A DNA stretch of 64,000 bases, taken from Eumeta japonica. Its lineage: Eukaryota; Arthropoda; Insecta; Lepidoptera; Psychidae. The notes below the pieces were generated by a model, which was not told where the DNA came from, made no database searches, and saw nothing but the letters and a program-made list of their open reading frames with translations. The position numbers and the translations under genes were made by a program. Where the stretch lies: assembly GCA_005406025.1 (NCBI GenBank), contig BGZK01000481.1:248001-312000 (forward strand), read 5' to 3'. This document shows, one piece after another, positions 35,313 to 47,480 of this stretch (the first letter of the stretch is position 1; every line of letters starts with the position of its first letter).

Positions 35313-35500
35313 TCAATCGATCAGAGGAGTTGAAAATTCAGCGGAAAATGGTTCGCCATCCCTTCTGCGGGCGTTCATAAAACGATAACGCCCGGGCAGC
35401 GCTGTCGGCGCGGGTGCAAGGGGTGCAGTGCGCGGCGGGGCGGGCGCCGACTTCACAGTGGCGAAAAGGGCGATGCCGGCCCTGAATTGGCCTTCTTTAT
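35313..35500. promoter_or_regulatory. GC-rich CpG island
   Basis: CpG-dense block around 35390-35460 (CGCCCGGGCAGCGCTGTCGG, GCGCGGCGGGGCGGGCGCCG) with a GC-box-like GGGGCGGGC. The 68-codon minus frame is Ala/Pro-rich and probably compositional. Confidence 0.3.
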
Positions 35501-36732
35501 AAGGTTCTTTAATTTCCAAGTCTTTAAAAACTGCATTATTAGTCGATACGAATCAAAGATTTTTCCACTATCTGTAGATCACTGTAGATCATAACAGCGA
35601 TAGAAAAGCACAAATTTGTAATTACACGTATGTATTATTAATTGCGGACGCATGTTGAGATGTAAAACTTCCCATATCTTTTTATAGAATGTATTTTTAC
35701 AGTAAACGCTTCAAGTGCATCTACAATAAACTTTTCTATGATTTCTAATAAGAACAACACTCCAACTGTACAAGGACATTTTTTGTATCTCTAGAAATAG
35801 TTCTAGATGTTCTTATACAACTGTATATTTTTCTCTCGGGAATGATACTTACTTCTTCTTTTGCACTGTTCTAGCGAAAAGACATCGACCCGAGAAGCGC
35901 AAAGTTTACTTCAAATTAGCGTCCGTACTTCGTCGCTATTTCTGGCCATAGAGGAACTCACGATGTGATTCTAAAAATGTTGCATGCGTGCATCGCAATC
36001 GGGACACGCTCATATCGAATCGATCGTTACTATTCATATCATAATTTGCTCATATCACATAAGGGACATATTGTTCTAAAGAGGATATTCGAAATATACT
36101 ACCAGAATTTCGTGTTGCCGAGACCTACGTCACAGTGTAAAGACTGAAAATTGTTCTGTGCAAGTAATCTGCAGTGAATAAGAAAAATTGGTTATTACAA
36201 GCATTAATTGGCGCTGGCTTTGGCAAGTATCAGGTAAAAAAAATAAAATTACTTTCCGAAAATATTAGGATATAGTATAAAGTATAATATTTTGATATTA
36301 TGGGACATTATTAATAATCACGTTGTCCGTTTTCAGACGTTTGGTACGTTGACCAATCTTAAAAGACATCCTTAAAGCTTAATAAATTATATTTGTACTC
36401 ACTTAAGAGCGCTAAATCTAAATTTCATACGTATTACTTGGGCAACTATCTAAAGATGTTTCCCAAGTGGTCAGACAGTTCTGAAGATTCTAACATGCTG
36501 CCGGACATAGTTGAGGATGCGAGCGCTGAGGCAATATACACAAAAGGAAGTACGAGCGAGATAGGTTTATCCGCTGTTTTGTTGCGCATTTTTCGTATCC
36601 CAAATTTAATACAGTCTTAATAAAATTTCTTCATGGGAGACGTTTCAATTCGTCTTTTCTGAAACAGTGCAAACAATATTATTATCTAAGGCAAAATTGA
36701 AATAGTGCAAGCAATTAAAATTAAAATATATA
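35501..36732. other. AT-rich stretch, no gene seen
   Basis: A 75-codon plus-strand frame at 36393-36620 has no recognised motif. Confidence 0.35.
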
Positions 36733-37015
36733 TCCCTACTAATATTACAAATGTGAATGTGAGTTTATTTGTAACGCTTTCACGCAGAAACTACTCAACC
36801 AATCATAATGAAATTTTGTACACATATTTTCAAAGGTATTAGGAAGGACATAGGATACAGTTTATTAAAAAAAAAATAATTAAAGGTAAAAAATTTATTA
36901 TGGCAGGTATGATTGTTTGTCAAAAAATTTAAAAATCCAGCAATTTCAACGCATCTAGCATTCCAGTAAGTGTATATTTAACTAGATTTTACTCGCGGCT
37001 TCGCTCGCATTGAAG
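36733..37015. mobile_element. Helitron-like fragments, one on each strand
   Basis: A plus-strand start A|TCCCTACTAATATTAC lies at 36733. A minus-strand terminus (ACTAG at 36981-36985, then TTTTACTCGCGGCTTCGCTC, the complement of the usual GAGCGAAGCCGCGAG...CTAGT end) lies at 36982-37012. Neither has its partner end, so they are truncated or interrupted copies. Confidence 0.45.
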
Positions 37016-37110
37016 GCCTTAAATTAATGTCAAAGATTACATTTCGATAGAAATATATCAATGTGATAACTGTATTTTATTGCTTGGCTGGGATCATCAG
37101 TATTTGAAAA

Positions 37111-37746
37111 TCTTACTAATATTATAAATGTGGAAGTTTGTATGTTTGTTGCTCAATCAAGCTTTAATAGCTAAATAGAATTAGTTGAAACTTTGCAGTA
37201 ATACAGCTCATACATAATGTAAGTAAAATAACGTATAGACCATGATTTATAAATACACTAGACTTTGCTCTTGACTTTGCTTGCGTAGCCATATAACGAA
37301 TGCTGTATACTGATTGCTTATTACTAACATCAATGATAAACAGAGGACAAATTCAATATCGGTTTGGGATCGAAATCGTGATCAGGACCAGGATCGAGAG
37401 CTCCTTAGATCGTTTAATATTTAAAAAAATATAGCCAATTACTAAGGGTTCTCCTGTTATGGAATCAATAACGATATCTATAGGTATCATGGTTGATAAT
37501 GTTATCGATCGATATGAAAGATGAAAAATTCGCTGTATGTCCACGCGAGCAGAGCCACTGATGAATTATGTATATTTTGAATCGAAATCTAAATCGGTAC
37601 CAGAATGGGAATAAAAGCGGAAACAGGACTGAAATGAAAAGATGGAACAACATCGGGACTATAGTTGACAGCGTGATCAGTCTATATGAAAGACGAAAGA
37701 ATTTATTCGATGACTCCACGCGGGCGGAGCCGCGGGTGAAAGCTAG
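37111..37746 (+). mobile_element. Helitron-like element containing a tandem duplication and GATC-type repeats
   Basis: Starts A|TCTTACTAATATTATAAATG and ends GCGGAGCCGCGGGTGAAAGCTAG|T, matching the Helitron TC...CTAG rule. Inside, about 37489-37565 and 37664-37742 are diverged copies about 175 bases apart: ATATGAAAGATGAAAAATTC and ATATGAAAGACGAAAGAATT, then TCCACGCGAGCAGAGCC and TCCACGCGGGCGGAGCC. The latter word is the terminal hairpin, so the element carries two Helitron 3' ends. Confidence 0.55.
37354..37680 (+). repeat. Degenerate GATC-type repeat inside the Helitron-like element
   Basis: Runs GGGATCGAAATCGTGATCAG and GAATCGAAATCTAAATCGG, then GGGAATAAAAGCGGAAACAGG. This places the dispersed GATC family inside Helitron-like elements here. 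Confidence 0.55.
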
Positions 37747-38774
37747 TATATATATAAAGATTTTATATTACCTACTGAATATATTAAAAATAATTATAAA
37801 ATATTTTGTAATACCTTTACAGCATTTATAAAAAAATATTTTAGTTCTTCTGAAATTGTAAGACTTGAAAAAACTTGTACAATAAAAAAAAAATGTAGAG
37901 ACAATTTATATCTAGCCACATCACCAATAACTAAGTCGATAACGTACTAATCCTATTCACAGTTTGTATCTAGTAAATCTTTACCAATAGCTAAACCAAC
38001 TTTAATACTTTAATCGATGGAATTACAATCTATAACTACTCAAGAAAATGTGGACATTTCAGAACTTGGAAAATAATGTCATTTTAAACGATTTAAAAAA
38101 AAAAGTTTTATTCAAATGTATTTTATTTTGATATACATTACGCGATCGTAATCATTCCTTTATTTTTGAATATGCTTTCGATTTTTTAGAAAGAAGAGTT
38201 TTGCCTTAAACGATCTTATTTAGATTTGGTCCAATCTGATACCGTAGCGAAAGGAGAGGAGGAGATAATCCTTGATCAATGCCAGCGCAAACGTCGAAAT
38301 TCAGTCACCTTATTCTAGATTATATGCAATAAGAAAACTCGTGGGATGATTGCCTGATTAACAGCGCCCTGCGGCTTAGCCCCATTCGTTAATCCGATCA
38401 TGCTTTAGACATTTACGATGATAATGAGTGTAGTTCGCAAAAAAAAAATAAGCTCTATTCTGTTAAAGTTTGAGAGCACGTGATTTATCAGCCCCTTTTA
38501 AAAAAAAATTAAGTTTTTTATCCATTTTTCGTAAAAAATCATTATTTTATTCACTTGTTTGTTTTAAACAGTGCCGTCTCGTTCGACTAATAATAATAGA
38601 TAGTTAATACTGATAAATGCAACTGGAACTTATGTCTGTGATTTTATGTTTTTCGATTTTAATGTTGAAATTTTTATTTTGGCAAATTCAATGACTAAAC
38701 TACTAAACTATGTCTAAGGTTTCACATTTTTTTGCGTGTTTGTCCGTTTTGAACGATATTACTACAAAAATTAC
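37747..38774. other. AT-rich stretch, no gene seen
   Basis: Nothing recognised. Confidence 0.35.
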
Positions 38775-39556
38775 AGAAAAAAACCAGTCAAGTATGTGTC
38801 AGACTATGCGAATTGTAGGGTTCCGTAGTTGTACTTTACAATGTGCGGACTTAAAGGGGGCCTTTTGGTTGATGCCATGAACCTATTAATGGAGTTCACG
38901 ATTTAACGGATAATAACGTCTAAAAACGGGTCCACATAGGACAGGTTTTTAAAAACGTTACGATTTTATATTTTATGTTGCTCGTAAGCTCATATTTGTT
39001 TTACGTAACCAACAACGTCATGTAAGTAATTTTCAATTGAATTGAACGTTTTACTTTTTTCAAGTACATTTTTATAAGTTGATCTATTAATATTCGTTAA
39101 CGTGTAGAGTCTATACTAAGCCGTGATAGTTTACTTTTTAATTTTGTTATATATGCTACTGTCGTGAGTTTTCTTTCATTTTCCATCCTGTAAAGAGTGG
39201 GACTTCACCATAACAAAATTCAGCATTTTAAAATGTATTATTTCTCAAATAATCCCTAAGTCGAATAATGGTTTTCACATATAAATTGTGTTTTTGGATG
39301 AGCTGTCAACGATACCCCACATCATGGGATAGGCAAAAAAAATCATCCCCAATTTACGTGAATGGGAGGCACCCTAAATTTTATAATTTTTAGTACCACT
39401 TGATCGGCGTGATCAATATGTGCAATCATACCAAATTATAGCTTTCTAGTACTGAGAGTCTCTAAGCTATGCCGCGGACAGACACATAGATATACAGACG
39501 AACGGACAGATACGGCAAAACTATAAGAGTTCTTTGTACACTAAGGAGCCCTAAAA
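38775..39556 (+). mobile_element. Common lepidopteran dispersed repeat with inverted ends
   Basis: Left part reads AAAAACCAGTCAAGTATGTG...GTAGGGTTCCGTAG. Right part reads ACGTGAATGGGAGGCACCCT, a stretch of GACAGACA-like words (39480-39515), CAAAACTATAAGAG and AAGGAGCCCTAAAAAA. GGGTTCCGTAG and the complemented right end GGGCTCCTTAG pair as imperfect inverted termini. I know this sequence as an abundant lepidopteran repeat, but cannot name its superfamily. No transposase. Confidence 0.6.
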
Positions 39557-42180
39557 AAGATTTACGCTCTTGTTAACAGTGCCCTTGAGATCCATATAGA
39601 CTGTTTTTTACTTTGAAAAATATTACATTATAATACAGAAATATTTGTCAAGACTTATTTAAGAGAATATAAAATCGATTTCACAAATATTTTCACTGTA
39701 CAGTATGCAATATTTTCTTTTTTGAAATCTCCTCTTAGAAATTTAGCAGCTATTTAAAGTGGAAAAACTTCCTTTTCTCGCAGGAAAATATTTGCATGTA
39801 ATCATTTAACAACATTAAAGATTAACACGTTAATGTGCTTGGATAAACTACTACCGTCTACCTTGCAATATCGACGTCCGTGCAAGTTTGTGCAAGTTTA
39901 AAAAAAAACTTTGGTTGTGCTTATGCGAAAGAATTTGAACACTGTAATACAAAAAAATAATGTTTACATTGGTTACGGGTTTATCGTTCACAAGTTCACA
40001 ACATAGTAGAGAGATTGAAAGGTGTCGTGTAGGAGTAGCCTACCTTGTACTCTGAATTAACAAACGGTATTCATTGAAGGTCATACGTAGTCATACATAT
40101 CTCCTCCTCTTTATCATAATCCCGATGATGAAGAGGAAGTACGTATGATGAAATATCCAAGTAATGCATATTTCACCAGCCCATTATATAGTACTAATGG
40201 GTGTATTATCAAAACTTGGCAAAGGAAATGGCGATGAATTGAAAAAGAGGCATTATGTTATCGATAGATGCTGTTAATAAAAATTTCCAACTTGCCGTTA
40301 AAAATGGAAAATTGTCGTAAAATCCTTAAATATCTTTTGAATGAATGAATCTCTTGGAATTGTGTGTTCTGGCATTCGAAAGAACTTTACTAAACTTATA
40401 TATCTAATAATTTGATATCACTCCGTTTTATAATTTTGAGACAGATTAAAAAAATTTTTGAAAAAAGATTTTTTTTTAAATAAATCTTGACTTTTCCAAT
40501 CAGTTACAATTACAACGGACCATCCAATCAAACTAAATTCTAATAAAACCACCATTTAATTCTGTAATTTGATAAAAATAGCTTCATGTTTTCGGAAAAA
40601 TTTAATACGGTAATTAGAAAAAGAGTCACATTTTTTTTGCAACGTTTTATTGTCACGGCTGTTTCATTTTAAAGATAAACACTTGTTAGTAATTTTTAAA
40701 TTTATGTAAGTTTTGATACCTTTATACATAAATCTCACATCAAATAAATCATGTCAATCCTGTCAACAATAAACTACGACAAAATATTGAAATAACGTCT
40801 GTCAGTTTATTATTTTACATCTGTAATAATAAAAAAAAATGATTTGAGCCCAAAAATATGAATAATAATGTTTTCGGACCATCCGAGCCGAAAATATTAT
40901 TGCTTGAAACCGATGCAAGAATTCTTGAGTCTGGCCTGCAACGTTAATCGTTGTCCTTAAATAATTATTATAATTCTGTGTTATTATCCTTTAAAGCGAA
41001 TGGAGTAATGATTACTTATCCTCGTCGAAAAATAATAAAAACACAATCACTTGATATGCAGGTCACAACTTTCGTAGCACCTGTTGTACACGTGAAACTG
41101 GAAATTAAATTATTCAATTTGTTTGTCGGATAAAGTTTATGTCGGATAAAGTCGGCAGATATAATTAAACAATTTTGTTAACAATAAAGCAAACAGTACT
41201 ATTTATAAAAATCCTTGATTTTTGAGATACAAAATAAAGCTTGCAACGTAAATATCTTATAATGGTTATTTGTTAACAGAACGAGCTGACTAGTCGTTTC
41301 CTCTATAAATGATCGACGAAAAATTTCCCTTTTCTTATATTTTATAAATTCAATTTTTGGTGACAACGTCGAATAACCATCTATTGATACGATAAACTGA
41401 AAATATGTGAGGTCCGCTGGAATCGTGAGGGTTTTGGATGCATCCCGGGAGCATTTTAGCCGGCGTTAAGGAGGTAAAAGGAAATAGAACGGCGCTCATG
41501 ATATCACCACTAGACACTATGCAGCTAAGTTATGAAGATCGTCACGTGATACAGGAAAGTAGGTTGCGGAGAGTTCCTCGCTTCTCGGATGCTTAATACT
41601 GTAGATACAAGACGGTGCCTTAGTAAGATAAGGAGAGGTTAGACGCGGATCGTCGGTTTTTGCCCCGAATAAACTGCTCAGAGTCTCGAAAGTAGCTGCT
41701 ATGGAGTTGTTACTTTGTAAAGATATACTGTACATTGAATTATATACACGACTACGAAATTGAATTTCTAGCATTTTACCAGAGAAATCTCTATTTTGAT
41801 TATAGTTCATAGATAGCACTGAAGATGGATAAAAGGCGTTGTCTATGGTCAGAGTGTGTCAGTTCTGATATCCCATTGAACTACCGTTAAAAAAGTTCTC
41901 ATATCAGACTTACTTCAGTCATTACGTCGGTAAGACATATTTGTCTATAATCTCTCGATCAGCGGTTTAACGTATTTTTAGAGATACGAAGCGATAATTC
42001 GAAGTTAACGTTTTTAATCACTTAGACAGCAGTGTCCGGTATATGAAACAATTCAGTGTTATTGTACACTAAAATAATATTCATGGTTTTCGTGTACGGC
42101 TTAGCCTTGTTCGTTTTTGTTCAGACATTGATAAATTAACCTTTCTATGCATTATTTGTTTTCAAATTTATTTTTCGTTC
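39557..42180. other. Long AT-rich stretch, no gene seen
   Basis: A hairpin with 14-base arms (one mismatch) lies at 40864-40901 (TTTTCGG ACCATCCGAG CCGAAAA). The GC-balanced minus frame at 41517-41819 (100 codons) has no recognisable domain. Confidence 0.35.
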
Positions 42181-42596
42181 TATTGGTTTAGCTATTGGAC
42201 TTCCACTGTTGGACTCATCTATAGAATTTGAGGACGTACGATCCTGGGGCACCTGCAATTAACGGTGGTCCGCCACCTTGACCAGATCGTCAGTTCACCT
42301 AGTGGTAGGCTGTCTTATGCTGCGATGTCCATTAACGGTTGCCAGTCAAGGTTCATTCTTCCCCAGCGGTTATCAGTTTTTCCAAAGATGCGATTTGCCC
42401 ACTGCCACTTCAACTTATTGATTTTGTGAGCTGCATCACCTAGTATAGTTTCCGGGGATATCTTCGTTTTGGATTCTATCCCACGCAATTTTTTCTTTTC
42501 AGTTCTCTCCATCGCACGTTGATTTTCTTTTAGTTTTTTTATAGGACCAACAGTAAGTGACCATTTCTGGCATGTAAAAATCATCACTGGCGACAT
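42181..42596 (-). pseudogene. RTE-like LINE fragment, C-terminus of the reverse transcriptase ORF
   Basis: On the minus strand the frame ending at 42315 reads WSLTVGPIKKLKENQRAMER, then INKLKWQWANRIFGKTDNRW and GRMNLDWQP. This is the familiar tail of insect endonuclease-reverse transcriptases (WSLTMGLIRKL...QRAMERA; LKWQWAGHIARRTDGRWG type). After a stop and frame change the tail continues at 42310-42190 with TDDLVKVADHR and VPQDR. Stops, a frameshift and loss of everything upstream of WSLT show a 5'-truncated, dead copy. Known family role: target-primed reverse transcription. Confidence 0.8.
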
Positions 42597-44029
42597 ACTA
42601 TTTATATATCTTCGCCTTTACACATTGAGGTACATTGGATTTAAAGAATCCTTTTAGTTACCCGAATGCTGTCTAACTAAACTGGATTCTGATGTAACAT
42701 TCTCATCGAAGTTGATTATTGTGGTGTCGAATGGCAATGTTGTAAAATCGTGTCCAAATTCAATGTAGCGATAGTCAATGTGGTATCGCTGAAGAAAACG
42801 TATAACCGCCCAGGTCTCGAATGAATTAAGGACGTTTTCGTAGTTCCTGTACTTGCATATGCAAATATAGGAGTGGAATATATTCGCCAAACTTTCGTGT
42901 AATTTTCACAAGAGCCTAAATTTAATCTACGGTGTTGAAATCTTTTTGGAAATCCACTTGTTCCTTTAGCTGGAGGTTGTAACGCATAAGGCGATTAATA
43001 ACAACTCCTGAAAACTTATACTTAACTAGAATGTATACATATACAATAGTTAATAATTTACAAACTTAATTTTTCTAAGCAATCTATTTATTATTTTGCT
43101 ACTTAAATAACGACCACTATCCAGTTTGATTTTGATATTGTTTAACAAAAGTAACAGTATCTACTATCTAGTACAAAAGTTTGATATGAGATATATTGCA
43201 TCACCAATAAAAATACAACGACATTACACTTCTTTAATGCTTTTCCCATAATTATACGTAGTATAAATATTTTCAGAAAACACATGGAATGTACAACTAT
43301 GATAAAAGTTCAACGTAATTTTTAAAAATAAATTTTTGGAAAAATATTTATTATTGCATATTTTTTAACCCTTGAAAATCATATGCAGACCAAATAAGCA
43401 ACATATTAAAAAATAGCCAAATTTTAAGCACCGCCAACCGACTAGTTTGAAAAGATCGATTATATCAGCAAAGTAAAAGAGATATGCAAGGTTCTTGTCA
43501 CGTGGAAATCTACTGTCTCTGTCTACCCTTTTGGAAAATAAGAATGGGTTGATATTATTATTATTTTCTCCCCCACACAACTTTTAATTTTGTACTTAAA
43601 AAATCACATCCGCAAACATAAAGGAAAAGTAAGGCACACCAAAACAAAAAAAAAAACAGGCCAAATTCACCAGTAAAAAAGGAATAAAAAGCGAATCGGC
43701 AACCCTCAAGGGATGGGAAACACATAAATGTTTTATAAGGTGTCCCTTTGCACACAAAAAAAATCCGTCGCTGAACCACCTTCTTTCATCCTCTATTGGC
43801 CCATAATGAGTATTCGTTTATTTTTGTTTACGGAAATACATAAAAGGCGGCCTTGAATCACGCTGGTAACAAATATCTCTCTTTTCATAATTACACCGCG
43901 CCGTTACCCAATGGCCAGCAATGGCATACTTGTATCAAATCAAATCAGATAAATAATATCTCTATTTCGTAAGTAATAGCATAACACTTAAAATACTTCA
44001 TTGACGAATTATTTTACCACGGTAATTAT
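42597..44029. other. No gene seen
   Basis: Minus frames at 42654-42890, 43365-43580 and 43561-43779 show no recognisable domains. The first directly abuts the RTE relic and might be related host or element sequence. Confidence 0.3.
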
Positions 44030-44260
44030 ACCGTGTTTGAATATCAGGCAATGCCTATTAAGGCATTGCCTTCTGTGTAACTAAAAGTTTAAATTCATAA
44101 AATAGCGAGTTTTGAATTTCAGCAGGGATCTTTTTATAAAAGCGCACACATTGCCTCTCAAATGATTTGTTAACTTTGCTTAGACGGATTTTATGAGCTG
44201 CAAGATCGTTCTTATGTCTTATAGTGTTAATGTTATTTATATCACACACACGACTCGGGA
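44030..44260 (-). pseudogene. LINE ORF2 C-terminal fragment
   Basis: Minus-strand frame ending near 44058 reads RHKNDLAAHKIRLSKVNKSF then RQCVRFYKKIPAEIQNSL and FKLLVTQKAM. The pattern (H-x-T/K-R...L-x-x-P/H-x-x-R-L-x-K-V-N-x-S-F...V-x-F-Y-N/K-K-I/L-P) is the C-terminal tail of many insect non-LTR retrotransposons. Only this tail is present. Its end coincides with a perfect 11-base hairpin (AGGCAATGCCT, 44046-44056; AGGCATTGCCT, 44061-44071). Confidence 0.55.
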
Positions 44261-44469
44261 GTAGTTCCTACCTGCCCTCTAAGTGTTTTTCCATACGATG
44301 TTTTTCTGTCATCGTTAGTAAATCGTCGCGTTTGAGTAAACAAATGTATTTATGTTTGAAAAAAGTTATTGGTACGCTCTTAGTTTCGAATCCGTAGTGT
44401 TTGGTTAGAAGTTGAACTCACAATCAATATTATGTTTAAATGTACTTGTACCTTAATATAAACATTTTT
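44261..44469. other. No gene seen
   Basis: Short AT-rich spacer. Confidence 0.3.
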
Positions 44470-44750
44470 TATGGCATTATCGAAGGGCAAAAGAGTATGC
44501 GAGCCATCAGAGCATAGGTGGTTATCGCCGCCCATGGACGCTCATAACTCCGGAGAAGTAGGTGTTTTGCCGGCGTTTTAGGTAGAAATAAGATATCCAA
44601 TGAAGGAAGGTTTGAGCTGTTGGAGAGGGAAAGGCTGATGGAGAAAGATTGTGTGGGGATGGAGGGGAGTAGACCGCCAGAATTCTCACTAACTGGATGA
44701 AATGCAACAGTGAAAACTGTTACTTCGCGCCTGTATATTCTAACATACAT
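44470..44750 (+). repeat. Dispersed repeat family, copy 1
   Basis: Shares an ordered set of phrases with the copies at 47205 and 56103: GGGCAAAAGAGTATGCGAGC, CGCCGCCCATGGACGCTCAT, ACTCCGGAG, GTAGGAATA-like AGAAATAAGATATCCAATGA, GAGAGGGAAAGGCTGATGG, CTCACTAACTGGATGAAATG. I know similar sequence as a common lepidopteran repeat. Frames on it are not genes. Confidence 0.65.
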
Positions 44751-47204
44751 TGTAAAATAAGATAATTACTCCAACTGGATGCATTTTATCAATATAATTT
44801 TATATGTAACATGAAAATATGTGTTTATAGAATAGATAAAAGTTTTTTTTTCTCAATTCAATTGTAGTAATTCCAAATATATTTTTAATATTACTTAATT
44901 GATTGAAATAATCCACACGTAGGTGATGAAACAATTGTAAAGCAAGCGAATTAGCTATACTATTTTTTGTCAAAGATCATAACAGAAATTTCCCGTAGAA
45001 GAGTGAGTTTTATTTCAATTCCTTTTTATATTTTTGTTTGTCTGTTGCTTGACTTGTTGCACAATTTAAGTATCTAAAAAAAATGTATTTTTACTGCTAC
45101 GATATTTTCACTTTGAACCGGCTCAATAAAACTTTTATTAAAGTCTAATACCCCAAACTAGATCAATGATATGTAATGATAATTTATTATGATAATATGT
45201 GTGACGTATGACTTAATTTGCTTGTCAAAATGACATAAGCGATTGAAACAGCTTGTTGTCTTTGGTTATAAATATTATTTTAAATTCATAAATGAGCACA
45301 CTTCAGCAAATTTATGTTCATAGTACAGTATTTATGTATATATGCATTTAATAGGTCTCGTGTACGACTGTTGAAATTCCAAGTCATCGGTGTAAAATTT
45401 CGATTTGTTACCGAAATATTTCATAAAATACGTCTGTTTCTTCGGTAACTGAAGAAGAAGAAAATATATGCATAAAATACTTGTATACTTCATATACACA
45501 ATTTGCAACAGTCATTAGCACCCATCATTCAAATATAATAATAGACAAATAAAATAGGTATACACTAATACACATGTGTTAATGTATTTTTTTTTGTGGT
45601 ATAATAACTTGACACGGCCAGGGTATATCTGTTTAAAAAAAAGGATTTAAATGTAGATTGCATTAATTTTGCTTATGTCTTCGTTTTGCTTTAGGAAGTT
45701 CATTCATCATACAATTTTAAACAGATCACTCACAAGCTTTTATCAAACCAAGTACTTAATTAACATACACGACTAACATCATATATAAATGCCCGACTCT
45801 CTTTAAACAAGTCAATAATTACAAAACTCATCGGACGAGTATACATTTTTCGTCAATATCGATCACAGTACAGATTTCATTGCATAAAGTACATTACAAT
45901 CAGCCCGTGTAGCGATTTAAGATACATAATAATTTTCTTGAATAAGTACACCCATGATCCTATGGAGTTAAGAAAGCAAGGGATCCATCCAGCTAAGGGA
46001 TGAACGGTCGATAGGGGCACGGTGGCGCTGTGACAACAATAGGGTTTGCCCTCTTAAGAAATGAAACCCTTAAAGTTGCGCGGCCCGGAGCGGCGTTAGC
46101 GTCAACGGTTAAGTTGACGTGTGACGTGTGTTTAGCTCCTGTGAGTTGTTTTCCCGTTGCCGGGAAAAATAATCATAGATGAAAGCAAATTTTTCTTACG
46201 ACGTTTTCGAGCTTCGGAATGCGTCGCGTGAAAGTGATTAAGGAGAAAAGTTTGCTTCTGTGCTGTAAATTGTTGTTTTTGTCGCTGAATTCAAAATAGA
46301 ATAATGGAATTGAAATTGCCAAAAATAGAAGAGAGCTTGTTGGCTGCAAATACATTTTTTTATGTGGTTCAATCAAAACACAATTGCAGCTATAATTAAA
46401 GTACATGTATTGCATCATTGTACGTGACTACTGAAGTCTGATGTCCTGTATTAAATGAAAAAATTGAAATGTTTTTTATATTTTTTTTATTTATATATAT
46501 TTTTCCTTTCGATTGTACAGAGTAAAACAATAACAATATAATAAAATAAGAACAATAGGATAAATGTATAACCATGTGATAATAAAAAATCTGGACTAAA
46601 AATTACATACAAATCGATGTTTATAATATTCATATAGTATATTGTATATTGTAAATCCAAAATCTGGTTAAAAATACAGGAAATTGAAAAGTCGTGTATA
46701 TCGTTCGCTGCAATAATTAAGTATGTCTCAATAATACCTTGAATTACTTTTATATGAGCAGCAGTAAGCTATGCTATCGTAACACGATGTCGACTCACAT
46801 TCGAGTCGGCTCCAAATCTGCTTACCGTATTGTGCTGTACAGTTAAAGTCAAATTGAAACAACATCGTTTTGCACTCGTGCGCGGACGCATCATGGGCGA
46901 CTAATTTACTTTTATGTTTCCCATTTTGATGACTAAATGAACCAGCTTTTATCAACGCAATTTTATCTTTTACGCGAAATGAACTCGATTTCGGCACAAA
47001 ACGACAAAAGATACTATAGTGACATAGGAGCACTAAGTGCTTCACGTGATATATATATGTATATATTTACGCGATATCCATATATGTATATGAATATCGC
47101 ACAATAATATGATATATTGTTAGATTTGGGGTTATATGGATTTCTTAAGTGTATCTGAAAAATGAATGGAAAAAACGCGACAAAATTGGCAAATTCTTTT
47201 TTTA
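44751..47204. other. AT-rich stretch, no gene seen
   Basis: GC-richer patch at 45990-46140 (GGCACGGTGGCGCTG, GCGCGGCCCGGAGCGGCG) has no coding signal. The minus frames at 46173-46418 and 46728-47045 are not recognised. Confidence 0.35.
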
Positions 47205-47480
47205 AACCATTTTTGGGGGGCAAATGAGAGTGCGAGCTACTGGAGAGTAAGCGCTCACCGTCGCCCATGAACACTTACAACCCCTGAGGATTCACAAGTG
47301 CGTTTCCGGTTTCTTGAGTAGGAATAGAATATCTGATGGAGGAGTAAATAGGGAGAGGGATGAGGAAGTGGTTTGATGAAGGGACAATAGGCTACCGGAA
47401 CTCTCACTCACTAGATGAAACGTAAAAGCGGACGTTACTTCACATTTGTGTTTTGTGAGAGTTTAGTATTGCACAGGTTG
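47205..47480 (+). repeat. Dispersed repeat family, copy 2
   Basis: The same phrase order as copy 1: GGGGCAAATGAGAGTGCGAG, CCGTCGCCCATGAACACTTA, CCTGAGGATTCACAAGTGCG, GAGTAGGAATAGAATATCTG, GGGAGAGGGATGAGG, CTCACTCACTAGATGAAACG, then GTGAGAGTTTAGTATTGCAC. Confidence 0.65.
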
